DNA of 62,000 bases from Bolinopsis microptera (taxonomy: Eukaryota > Ctenophora > Tentaculata > Lobata > Bolinopsidae), in assembly GCF_026151205.1 (NCBI RefSeq), contig NC_087079.1, positions 7,368,635-7,430,634 on the forward strand. Direction: 5' to 3'. Each line of letters opens with the position of its first letter. The stretch's first letter is position 1. The translations under genes were made by a program, and so were the position numbers. The notes below the pieces were generated by a model. It did no database searches, was not told the origin of the DNA, and saw only the letters and a program-made list of their open reading frames with translations. This document shows, piece by piece, positions 1 through 13,000 of this stretch.

Positions 1-964
1 CTTCTATGTTATAGATGAAACGAACTGCCCCATTAAGATGAATCTAAGTTTGTTTAATCTGGTCTTGGGTAGATTCATGTACAGAGAATTACAATAATCC
101 AACTTAGATATAACCAGTTGTTTCACCAACATCAATTTAATGCCTTCATCCAGGTAACGACCAATAGTTCTTAGGTTCATCATTTAAAAAAAATTTGATT
201 TTCGTAAATGTGTGCTGACTCCACACCTGTGTTTTAACCTAATATTTAGTGTATTACAGGTAGAAAATAATTTAGGTAGGTATTATAATAGGACTGGTTC
301 ACAGTGTGAACAGATTCAAGATTTATATTTTTAAACTGATATTTAATAAATGATTAGGTGAACATTAGGTAAAAAGCAAAAGGTTGTATAGTAACCATGG
401 CAACGAGAATTGTTACATGCACGTGCACGTGCAAAGATTTGGAGCGCCATTTTGATCGGTTTTGTAGTAATTACATTGTGTTTAACGTGTTTTACATTTA
501 ATGTGACGGATATTTTTTGATGGGATAAAAACTGACTACCAAAGATAGGTAAAAATAATTTTACCTTCCTTCCTGTGACCACGGGCTTTCTAGTATATTA
601 TGAGTATTGCTGAAAGCACAGTGTAAGGCATACACGGACCACCTCTAACTGTCCAATCCCTGTTTACATGCCGTGTAGCAGGGGACTAGAAAGAGCTAAA
701 CTAGTAAGCGGGGCATAGCCAATACACTATACTCCCATCATTGAGTATATTACCAACCAGAAGGAAAATTTCCTTGTGTTTGGAATCTACCAAGACGAAA
801 GTTGTACAATCCAGCGAAATTCCGAAGAATAATAAATAATAAATAAAAATAATATAATTTAACTGCTGCCAGGATCTGCCAGGTAATTTTTGCAGACTAA
901 TAATAATTCCTCTCTATATAGTAATAATAAACAAGATGCAGTTTACCTAAACTTCTTATTGTAG
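1..964. other. Non-coding, probably intron
   Basis: No exon or element was recognised. A GCACGTGCACGTGC stretch lies near 420. The interval ends in a TTATTGTAG splice acceptor at 964 that opens the first visible receptor exon, so it is probably intron. Confidence 0.4.
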
Positions 965-1053
965 GATGCCTGCCAATGTGATGTTACAATCTGGTGCCAC
1001 AGAACTGAAAACGGTGTCACCCAGCATCAGAAGCACTGCCAGTTCATTCCGGG
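965..1053 (+). CDS. Receptor exon: cysteine-bearing segment
   Basis: Phase 0 at the left, ending CCG GG before GTAAGT (phase 2), 29 codons. It reads DACQCDVTIWCHRTENG and onward with four cysteines. It joins in phase to the exon at 1620. The module is not recognised. Upstream exons, including any start codon, lie before the window. Confidence 0.55.
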
Positions 1054-4000
1054 GTAAGTGAAAATATTGCTGATCTTTATCTATTTTCAATAAAACAAGG
1101 TATTAAATGTAAATTCAATTATTTATGAAGTGGTTCCAGTTCAGTAATCGATTTCTCGAATGCTTCAACATAAGGATCTAGTTTCAGTTATTGTAAAATA
1201 ATCAAATAGTATCTTACTGAATTCACCTAAATCACTTCTTAAACAACTTTAGTTCAAAGTTTGAGACATTTTTTTTAGAAACAAATTTAATTGCACTTAT
1301 TTCAAGTTTTAAAACATAGCATTTAACATGGCTAACCATTTTTTTCTCCCAAACGGTATTTAACATGATAGCAGAATCATCGCAAAAGGAATCAAGCATA
1401 CCTTAGGTAATCAATTATCAATAAACTCTACAACTATTAAAAGCTTCTCACCATCTACTTTACCAGTCCCACTTTAAACTAGACCTGTACGTGCCAGGGG
1501 AATAGCAGGGTAATCAGGATGGCCTGGTACCCAAAATAGCAGGGTAATCAGGATGGCCTGGTACCCAAAATAGCAGGGTAATCAGGATGGCCTGGTACCC
1601 AAAATAGCAGGGTAATCAGGATGCTCCGGTACCCAAAATCCCCTTTACCAGCCCCACTCTTCTCAGAAACCTACAATCAACAACAGTCCCTCAGCAGCAA
1701 TACATCTCCCTCGGAGAAGCTTCCCCTTTACGGTTATGTGTTCTTCGTACTTTTCTTGATTTGCATGTGGACTGCTGTTCTTTTCCCCACTGTGGTTCAC
1801 TTTTTTCCTCATATTGTCAGTCACGGGTGAGTTTTTTTTTTACAACGCTTTCGTTTTCCATATATATAACATGTATAATTTACAGTAATGTACTGCTGGA
1901 AATACATGAAACACACTTTCAAACCATGTAAATCTGCTAAAATATTTGGTATAAAATAAGAACACAGTTAATCATATTGTTACCTATACATTCAAAGATC
2001 GCTTCAAATTTCCCGTTTCAGGTCCCATATGAACCATGATATGGGTGGTCGCCATGGTAACAGCTCACACCATAATATGAACAGTCTTCATCACAAACAT
2101 TCCTTGGTCAGCGACACTCACAAAACACATCAGTCTAGTGGTATGGAGGTGGGTGATATTAACAAAGACAATCAGCTTAACCATACACGTCGTATCAATA
2201 ATGATAATTCTCAGATGAGTGAGCAAATGGATCACTCTCAAACAAATAACGGTATGGAAATGAACAAAATAAATATGAATCATACAAACAGTAGTGAGAT
2301 GAACGAGAGTGAACAATATCAGATAAAGGATTCGTCCCCAATGTTGCTGGTCAACGTTTCTAAGAATAATACAGACAAGTCGAAAATTAACAATCATTCT
2401 ACACATGAATCAGTTATGAGTACCTCAATATCTGATACAGTTACACAGACTGAACTACCTACTGCTATCATGGTTACCATGGTTACCATGGTTACCATGG
2501 TTACAGAAGCTCTCTGGACGAACACGTCTCATTGCGTGGATTACACAGGTTATCAGTTTTACAAAATACACTTTAAATATTACAGGATTGTGTATCTAGA
2601 CTAGATCCACTATTCACCGGATTTCTAGAAATATGGAGGGAAAATTGCTCGGTAAATAAAAACCCATAGACTCTATCTAATTGAATAATCAATATCATTG
2701 CTTCCGATAATGAGTTGGAGGGAGCTAATTAAGAAAAGTAAATGTAGTTACTGTAGACACGTGGTTGACAGTTGACACGAAGTAGACACGTAGTAGACAC
2801 TATGTATTAGTAAACGTACTGTCTATTGAGGACTTACTGCATCAAACGTTATATATTAGTGGATATGTGTACTTACATGTTTACTGCATATTAACTTACA
2901 TGTAAACTGTCGTTATTAATTAATATTTATTTCAATATTTCAGGTGATGTGTGCAAGAGTGTATTTTCTCAAATAGCACCCACTACAACCAGTGTGGAGA
3001 AACACGATACATTTATAAGCAGTGTATCAGGGCATCTTAAAGCAATGTAAGTTTAAATCTGAAACGCTCCGGTTTGGTGAATCTTGGTACGATGAATCTA
3101 AGCTTTGGTTTTAATTATTTAAAATAATAATATCCACTGTATACTGTATAGTGTTTATCATGGGACTAACTTTTACCCGTGATCCTAGTGTAATTTTTAA
3201 GGAGTGTCGTCTGAACGAATTTGTCGTCAACAGGTTATTAACGAGGAAATAAGTTTCCGCTTTTAATGTCGTCAACCATTTATGACAGCCCTCATAATTT
3301 ACATCTCAGTAAATCTGCCTATAAAACTAGTTACACTTAACAAGTTTAGCCCTGATTAACGCCTGAACTAATTTGAGGAATTAAAAAGTTCACTGAACAA
3401 CAAAAAAAGGTTGCTCCATTTAATTGAAAACAGGACACAATTAAATGCATGATTAATACCTTAATCAGGTATTAACTAATACAAATTAGTAATGATGTAA
3501 ACACACGGAGATAGCAGAGCACCTGTAATTAGCCTTTAGCACGTGCAATTATATTTTAGCACGTGCAATTATATTTAAGCACGTGCAATTAACTTTATTG
3601 CCGAGATTTGCTGTTACCTAACTGTGAAGTGTGTTTAGAATATCTACTAAATACCGAGATAATTAGAGCTGCTAGTAGTACATCTAAATATTAGCTTAAT
3701 TAACTGTTAGATTTAACTGTATAGGAATATTATTGTGTAACCAGTTTCAAACCACCAAATAATTTGTGAATTATACTCAGAATTCACAATTTATTAGTTT
3801 CCTGCTCAGAAGTAACAACTCATTAGTTTCCTGCTCAGAAGTAACAACTCATTAGTTTCCTGCTCAGAAGTAACAACTTATTAGTTTCCTGCTCAGAAGT
3901 AACAACTTATTATTTTCCTGCTCAGAATTAACAACTTATTAGTTTCCTGCTCAGAAGTAACAACTTATTAGTTTCCTGCTCAGAAGTAACAACTTATTAG

Positions 4001-7000
4001 TTTACTGCTCAGAAGTAACAACATATATTAGTTTCCTGCTCAGAAGTAACAACATATATTAGTTTCCTGCTCAGAAGTAACAACTTATTAGTTTCCTGCT
4101 CAGAAGTAACAACTTATTAGTTTCCTGCTCAGAAGTAACAACTTATTAGTTTCCTGCTCAGAAGTAACAACTTATTAGTTTCCTGCTCAGAAGTAACAAC
4201 TTATTAGTTTCCTGCTTAGAAGTAACAACTTATTAGTTTCCTGCTCAGAAGTAACAACTTATTAGTTTCCTGCTCAGAAGTAACAACTTATTAGTTTCCT
4301 TCTCAGAAGTAACAACTTATTAGTTTCCTGCTCAGAATTAACAACTTATTAGTTTCCTGCTCAGAAGTAACAACTTATTAGTTTCCTGCTCAGAATTAAC
4401 AACTCATTAGTTTCCTGCTCAGAAGTAACAACTTATTAGTTTCCTGCTCAGAAGTAACAACTTATTAGTTTCCTGCTCAGAAGTAACAACTTATTAGTTT
4501 CCTGCTCAGAAGTAACAACATATATTAGTTTCCTGCTCAGAAGTAACAACTTATTAGTTTCCTGCTCAGAAGTAACAAAATGCTTGATAACTTCGTCATT
4601 TCTAATCCGTTTTGCCTCATGTTTTCAGATCATATGCAACATTTGATAATATACCGTCTCTGAAAAAATTAGGCGTTCAGCATGTTCAGAGAAAACAATA
4701 TAGGTGTTTTAATATTGAATGGGCGTGGTCTAAAATATTCGAATTTTCAAATTTTGACGACGGAATCCTCGAACCAGTAAGTACAGTATGCCATCTGCAA
4801 AGCAACAGCTCTCAAATATAAAACACGGCGGAGCTATTAAGGCCAACGTATGGGTACTGACTTTTGGCCCACCCTGTAGTAAGATAGAAATATTATTGTG
4901 TAACCAGTTTCAAACCACCAAATAATTTGTGAATGATAAATTATACTCAGAATTAACAACTTATTAGTTTCCTGCTCAGAAGTAACAACTTATTAGTTTC
5001 CTGCTCAGAATTAACAACTTATTAGTTTCCTGCTCAGAATTAACAACTTATTAGTTTCCTGCTCAGAAGTAACAACTTATTAGTTTCCTGCTCAGAAGTA
5101 ACAACTTATTAGTTTCCTGCTCAGAAGTAACAACTTATTAGTTTCCTGCTCAGAAGTAACAACTTATTAGTTTCCTGCTCAGAAGTAACAACTTATTAGT
5201 TTCCTGCTCAGAAGTAACAACATATATTAGTTTCCTGCTCAGAAGTAACAACTTATTAGTTTCCTGCTCAGAAGTAACAACTTATTAGTTTCCTGCTCAG
5301 AAGTAACAACTTATTAGTTTCCTGCTCAGAAGTAACAACTTATTAGTTTCCTGCTCAGAAGTAACAACTTATTAGTTTCCTGCTCAGAAGTAACAACTTA
5401 TTAGTTTCCTGCTCAGAAGTAACAACTTATTAGTTTCCTGCTCAGAAGTAACAACATATTAGTTTCCTGCTCAGAATTAACAACTTATTAGTTTCCTGCT
5501 CAGAAGTAACAACATATTAGTTTCCTGCTCAGAAGTAACAACTTATTAGTTTCCTGCTCAGAAGTAACAACTTATTAGTTTCCTGCTCAGAAGTAACAAC
5601 TTATTAGTTTCCTTCTCAGAAGTAACAACTTATTAGTTTCCTGCTCAGAAGTAACAACTTATTAGTTTCCTGCTCAGAAGTAACAACTTATTAGTTTCCT
5701 GCTCAGAAGTAACAACTTATTAGTTTCCTGCTCAGAAGTAACAACTTATTAGTTTCCTGCTCAGAAGTAACAACTTATTAGTTTCCTGCTCAGAAGTAAC
5801 AACTTATTAGTTTCCTGCTCAGAAGTAACAACTTATTAGTTTCCTGCTCAGAAGTAACAACTTATTAGTTTCCTGCTCAGAAGTAACAACTTATTAGTTT
5901 CCTGCTCAGAAGTAACAACTTATTAGTTTCCTGCTCAGAAGTAACAACTTATTAGTTTCCTGCTCAGAAGTAACAACTTATTAGTTTCCTGCTCAGAAGT
6001 AACAACTTATTAGTTTCCTGCTCAGAAGTAACAACTCATTAGTTTCCTGCTCAGAAGTAACAACTTATTAGTTTCCTGCTCAGAAGTAACAACTCATTAG
6101 TTTCCTGCTCAGAAGTAACAACTTATTAGTTTCCTGCTCAGAAGTAACAACTCATTAGTTTCCTGCTCAGAAGTAACAACTTATTAGTTTCCTGCTCAGA
6201 AGTAACAACTCATTAGTTTCCTGCTCAGAAGTAACAACTTATTAGTTTCCTGCTCAGAAGTAACAACTCATTAGTTTCCTGCTCAGAAGTAACAACTTAT
6301 TAGTTTCCTGCTCAGAAGTAACAACTCATTAGTTTCCTGCTCAGAAGTAACAACTTATTAGTTTCCTGCTCAGAAGTAACAACTTATTAGTTTCCTGCTC
6401 AGAAGTAACAACTTATTAGTTTCCTGCTCAGAAGTAACAACTTATTAGTTTCCTGCTCAGAAGTAACAACTTATTAGTTTCCTGCTCAGAAGTAACAACT
6501 TATTAGTTTCCTGCTCAGAAGTAACAACTTATTAGTTTCCTGCTCAGAAGTAACAACTCATTAGTTTCCTGCTCAGAAGTAACAACTTATTAGTTTCCTG
6601 CTCAGAAGTAACAACTCATTAGTTTCCTGCTCAGAAGTAACAACTTATTAGTTTCCTGCTCAGAAGTAACAACTTATTAGTTTCCTGCTCAGAAGTAACA
6701 ACTCATTAGTTTCCTGCTCAGAAGTAACAACTTATTAGTTTCCTGCTCAGAAGTAACAACTCATTAGTTTCCTGCTCAGAAGTAACAACTCATTAGTTTC
6801 CTGCTCAGAAGTAACAACTTATTAGTTTCCTGCTCAGAAGTAACAACTTATTATTTTCCTGCTCAGAAGTAACAACTTATTAGTTTCCTGCTCAGAAGTA
6901 ACAACTTATTAGTTTCCTGCTCAGAAGTAACAACTCATTAGTTTCCTGCTCAGAAGTAACAACTTATTAGTTTCCTGCTCAGAAGTAACAACTCATTAGT

Positions 7001-10000
7001 TTCCTGCTCAGAAGTAACAACTTATTAGTTTCCTGCTCAGAAGTAACAACTCATTAGTTTCCTGCTCAGAAGTAACAACTTATTAGTTTCCTGCTCAGAA
7101 GTAACAACTCATTAGTTTCCTGCTCAGAAGTAACAACTTATTAGTTTCCTGCTCAGAAGTAACAACTCATTAGTTTCCTGCTCAGAAGTAACAACTTATT
7201 AGTTTCCTGCTCAGAAGTAACAACTCATTAGTTTCCTGCTCAGAAGTAACAACTCATTAGTTTCCTGCTCAGAAGTAACAACTTATTAGTTTCCTGCTCA
7301 GAAGTAACAACTTATTAGTTTCCTGCTCAGAAGTAACAACTTATTAGTTTCCTGCTCAGAAGTAACAACTTATTAGTTTCCTGCTCAGAAGTAACAACTT
7401 ATTAGTTTCCTGCTCAGAAGTAACAACTTATTAGTTTCCTGCTCAGAAGTAACAACTTATTAGTTTCCTGCTCAGAAGTAACAACTTATTAGTTTCCTGC
7501 TCAGAAGTAACAACTTATTAGTTTCCTGCTCAGAAGTAACAACTTATTAGTTTCCTGCTCAGAAGTAACAACTTATTAGTTTCCTGCTCAGAAGTAACAA
7601 CTTATTAGTTTCCTGCTCAGAAGTAACAACTTATTAGTTTCCTGCTCAGAAGTAACAACTTATTAGTTTCCTGCTCAGAAGTAACAACTTATTAGTTTCC
7701 TGCTCAGAAGTAACAACTTATTAGTTTCCTGCTCAGAAGTAACAACTTATTAGTTTCCTGCTCAGAAGTAACAACTTATTAGTTTCCTGCTCAGAAGTAA
7801 CAACTTATTAGTTTCCTGCTCAGAAGTAACAACTTATTAGTTTCCTGCTCAGAATTAACAACTGAAATCTAAAAGTAAAGATCATGTGACTGATCCCGTG
7901 ACTGGTAATACAAATAAAACTTCCTTTGAAACGACATAACACTGATAATAATATTACTCCTTAAAAACGAGTCTGACGGTAATTTCCCTCAAATTTTCCG
8001 ATTGCTTCATCCCAATCCTTCAATTAAAAGTGTGTGAATTTAAAGAACTCTGTGTTGGCTGCTTGCCCTTCTGAGAACAGAGCTGGAGTATTTTCATCGT
8101 CTCCTCCTGTATTGACATTATCTCCTGAAGCTTTACAGATTGTCCCTCAATGAGCTCTCTCAATTTTACCCTTTCTGCAAACTCTTGCATCTGTTCAATG
8201 TGGTTTGAAACTAGGACATGATCAGGAGCAGGTATCTCTTGATTTGAACTTTCTCCGGTTGTGGGCAAGTTATTGAGAATGCTGTGATTTTGAGTCACGT
8301 TGTTAGAAACAACGTGATTTGACGCCACGTGATTTGACGCCACGTGATTTGACGCCACGTGATTTGACGCCACCTGATTTGACGCCACGTTATTTGACGC
8401 CACGTTATTTGACGCCACGTGATTTGACGCCACGTGATTTGACACCACATGATTTAACACCACGTGATTTGACGCCACGTGATTTGACACCATGTGATTT
8501 GACGCCACGTGATTTGACGCCACGTGATTTATGAAGTCGGAGTTGTCTTGGTCTACATTTTGTTGTCGCTGTAAGCGAGGTGACATCCGTGGTCCCAGAA
8601 CACCCGACATAAATTCATCCAACTGGTCAGATCGGAAAACAAAGGGTCAATACTGGATCAAAATTTGTTATGATAGTTTATACTTTATATAAAGGATTTG
8701 AAGCAGAAAGCTGACAATATAATGGCTATAAGAAGAATACCGACAATCATTAAATATTTGAGAACTATGTAATATTCAAAGATTATAGATAATAGAACGA
8801 TTAAGACTTTTAAGGAAATAACATTTAAAACGATATATCAAACGAACAATAAACCATTCTGAAAAGATCCGCCTCTAATTTATTCCAACGTGTATTCGAT
8901 TTCCTGGCCACCCACAATTGGGAGAGAATCAGGATTGGCCCAGAAGAATAAAGCTCAAAACAGGTTAGAGGTTGTTAGGGCACACAACCAGAGCGTAACG
9001 ATAAAATTGCCCTCTGTAATTGCCCCCGGATAGGCCGCTTCATTTGCCCGCTGCCATTAAGGGTATAAACTGTTTCCAATTTTACAATACTTCATTATGT
9101 AACTACTACTACTTACCTGACTACAGACAGGTAGAGGGAAATATGTGGCAACTGTTACACCGAAAGGTTTAGGAATGTGTGGAAGTATAATACTATAATA
9201 ATGTATGACGATCAGTGGGTCAGTGTAAACTCCTGCCAAAATGAGGCCAGGCTGATGATTCCATCTTTAGCGAGCTCTCACTTTAAGTTGTTAAAACTTA
9301 AACTATTATCACTTACAATTTCTACTCTCTTTCATTACAATTTACACACGGGGAGCGTAGCTCTGAGCTCATTTTTTTATTAAATACTTTTCAAATTTTA
9401 CAGAGTACAGCAATAGATGAATATAAAATAGAATCGTTCAAAATATCGCCCCCATCTGTAAAATATGATGGGCACCCAAACACGGTAAACACATAGTGAA
9501 CTATGTCCGCAGTAACTTGGACCCATTACATCGAATTAATCTAAATCCAAAAATTTATGAAAAACTATTTAATAACAAACAAATCCATGGTGAATAACTG
9601 TGGATATAGAGTCAAAATTTGTATTTCAATACGTCAAATTCCAGATACATTAGATACAGGTCTGAAATGGTCATTAATGTGTGAGAAGGTGTGCGGGTGA
9701 AGTGTGATATGATGTTGAAAGTATAGGAAGGTAGATAAAAAATTAATAAAACAAAAATAATAATAATATGGGGAGCAAAGAGACTAGGCTAGACTGTTGT
9801 TTCACTATCCAATAAACATTTCCATAGATGCTTAGTGACCTCAGCTTTGAAAAGACTAGTAGACACAATCTGTCTTACCTGTAAAGGGAGTCCATTCCAC
9901 AGTATATGGGTTCTGTAGAAAAATGATTTTGCCAGTGGGCTATTTGAGGTACATGTGGTGTGTGAATTCTGACTTAACTTAGGTAAAATTGATGACACAA

Positions 10001-13000
10001 TAGACAGACTGTCGAGGTGGCAACGTCTTAGTCGAGAAGTGCCCTGATATAAAGAGAGATAGTGAGGCAGCGATACAGGAATTAAATTGTTAAGAACTTT
10101 GTGGAAAAAAATAAGATCATTCAAGTCAAACTTTTGAGACAAAGGGAGAATGTCGACAAGCTTGCACTTTTTGACATATTGCTCAGGTGGATAACTGCGG
10201 CCCTCTTCAGACAGAATCCATTTAATAGCTCTCTTTTGGAGACTTTCTAATTTATCACTAAGTGATTTATTACAAGGGCGCCATATTATGGAACAATTTT
10301 CGAATTGGCTACGAACCAGGGAGAGGTAAAGCGCCCGGCGACGTTTCTGATCAATGACAATATGGCCATCTCTTCTGACCATACCAAGTTGTTGGCAGGC
10401 CTTAGTATAAATTCTGTCGCACTGACTATTCCAACTTAGCTTAGGAGTAACATCGACTCCAAGATCTTTTTCTAACTCTACATACACAAGAGGAGAGCCA
10501 TCAAGATTATATGCGAATGGAGGAGATAAAGATGGTTTTCCTGAAACAATAAGCACTTTACATTTTGCTGGATGGAATCGCATTTTGTTTCTTAGTGCCC
10601 AGTCAGAGAGATAGTCTATATCCATTTGTAAATTAGTATTATCAGAAGATGAATGTATTTTACGCCAGATTTTTGTATCATCGGCATACAAAACAATATC
10701 AGTATTATCCGAAAGGCCAAGAGGAATATCATTGATAAACAATACAAAAAGTAAGGGACCAAGAATAGAGCCCTGGGGGACACCAGAATTAACTGAGAGG
10801 GTAGATGACATCTCATTACCAATAACCACTCTTTGGTAACGGCCTTGAAGGTAATTGGTAAGAAATTTGAGAAGTGTACCATCAATGTTATATAAGGTCT
10901 TTAGCTTATGAAGAAGGATATCATGATTTACAGAATCAAATGCCTTAGCAAAATCAAAATACACAACATGATTGATAATGTTTTCGTTAAGAGACAATGC
11001 CAGGCTATCACAAAAGTCAACCATATTGGTTGTGCATGACTTGTGCTCTAGAAAACCATGCTGCCTGGGATCAAGAAGGGTACTTGTCAAAGAAAGCAGT
11101 TTACGTTTAACAATGCGCTCAAAAACTTTCATGACTAAACAAGTAAGGGATATTGGTCTATAGTTTTCAACCTCACTTTTCTTACCTTTCTTAAATATTG
11201 GGACAACATTTGCAAGTTTCCATTCTTGTGGAATGTAGCCGCTGTTGTAAGATCCACGAAAAATGCATGTTAGAGGGTAAGCTAAACCTACGGAACAATT
11301 TTTGAGAATTTTACCGTGTATGCCATCTGGTCCCTGGGCTTTATTTGAATTAATATTTGAAAGAAGCTTACGAACATCCCGATGATCGAAGTCAATATCA
11401 AAATCAACATCATTGACATAGGAGATGTCAGTGTCATAAAGTGAAGGATCTGAAAACTGGTTATAAAAGAAAGAATTGAAAAGTTCAGCTTGAGCTTTGG
11501 GTTTGAACCGAAGCTGTCCAGAATAACTAACACAATTAGGAATACGGCAGGAGTTAGATTTATACTTAACATGTGACCAAAACTTCTTAGTTATAAGCGC
11601 TGGATCATCACTATTGAAAAGATTGTCTCTTATTTTGGCTGATGAAAGCCTCTTAAAATCTTTACGGCTAGTAACAAACTTTAACTCATCAGAAATAGAA
11701 CCAGAAATTTTAAATTTAGCTCTGAGTCTATCTTTTTTACGGCATGAAGAAAAAAGTTCACTATCGAACCACGGGGGTTGAAACTCTGATTTAATAGTTA
11801 CTTTAGGAATATGTATATCAACTAAATTCATAATGCAGTCTTTAACTAACTTCCAAGACGAATCAGGATCTAGGCATTCTAGGACTTGCCAATTAATCGA
11901 GCATAATTCACGATTAATCATGTCCCAGTTTGCTTTCTTATAATTATAGATTTTACGTTTAGGAGTTTTCTTGCGGGAAAAGGAGCTTTTAATTGAAAAA
12001 GTGACAGGAAAATGATCAGATTTACACACGGAATGAGGATCACAGACATTCAAGTTATCGATTGTGTTATCATAATTACTGAGAAGAATGTCTAATGTAT
12101 TACCACTTTTATGGGTGGGTGATGTGATCAACTGGGAGAGAGAAAGATCACTGAAAGAATCTATGAAGGATTGCTCAATAGGTACGGTACTGGATGAAGA
12201 TAGCCAGTCTGTATGGGGGAGATTAAAATCACCAATAACATAGATTTTAGGGGGATTCTTTTTGGAAACTAGCTTGCGAATATAACTAACTATGACATCA
12301 TGATTAGGTAACCCAAGAGTTCCTACTCTATAACAAGTACAGATTACAATACTCTCTTTGTTAGGAAAAGCAATTTTAACGGCAAGCATTTCTGCACCTA
12401 GGCTAACTGGTAGTCGGGTTGTAGTGGCATCGAGATCAGACCGAACAGCCAAAAGAACACCACCTCCATTTTCCCTAAACTTTTTAGGGTTATTAGGATC
12501 TTGAGGATGAGTCTTTCTCGTGCGGTCATTGCGGAAGATTTCATATTGAGAAGAAGGAAAGATTTCGTTGCTAGAAATAGATTTTTTGAGCCAAGTCTCA
12601 TTTAGGGCAATTATGTCAGGCTGCTCTATGTTAGCAAAGGATTGAAGTTCGGAAATCTTATTACCATCAAGAAGGGGATGGGAGGAGCTTAGGTTACTGA
12701 AAGGAATAAGACCTTGGACATTTTGGTAGAGTACAGATAGGGAGTTGGGACCTGGATTAAGCATAGAAGGATTAACAAGAGTTATCAAAAGAAAGTTAAG
12801 AGAGAAAACCCAAAGAATAAATAAAGATACTAGACGCCTGAGGCGGCTGGAATACTTGACTCTATTCATCTTACCAGGGAGAAGAACATTTCTTATAAAC
12901 CATGAGGAGATAATTACAAAGAAAAGTTTGATGTGGGAGCAAGCAAGAAATGGTATAAGATAACGTGGGCTGTCAAGGAGTAGAGAGGAATGAATATTAG

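Noticed and set aside
2029-2604. Stand-alone CTR1-like copper transporter
   Set aside because: Met/His-rich like a CTR1 N-terminus, but there are no CTR1 membrane helices. The frame fits better as a phase-matched exon.
3779-7862. CRISPR-like regular repeats
   Set aside because: The 29-bp units are head-to-tail with no unique spacers, in animal DNA. It is a satellite.
8319-8534. Plus-strand frame coding TPRDL repeats
   Set aside because: Shadow of the minus-strand minisatellite. It has no non-repeat coding sequence around it, unlike the minus frame.
10616-12963. Small frames inside the LINE ORF2 on both strands
   Set aside because: Shadows of the 1171-codon ORF2, with no recognisable content.
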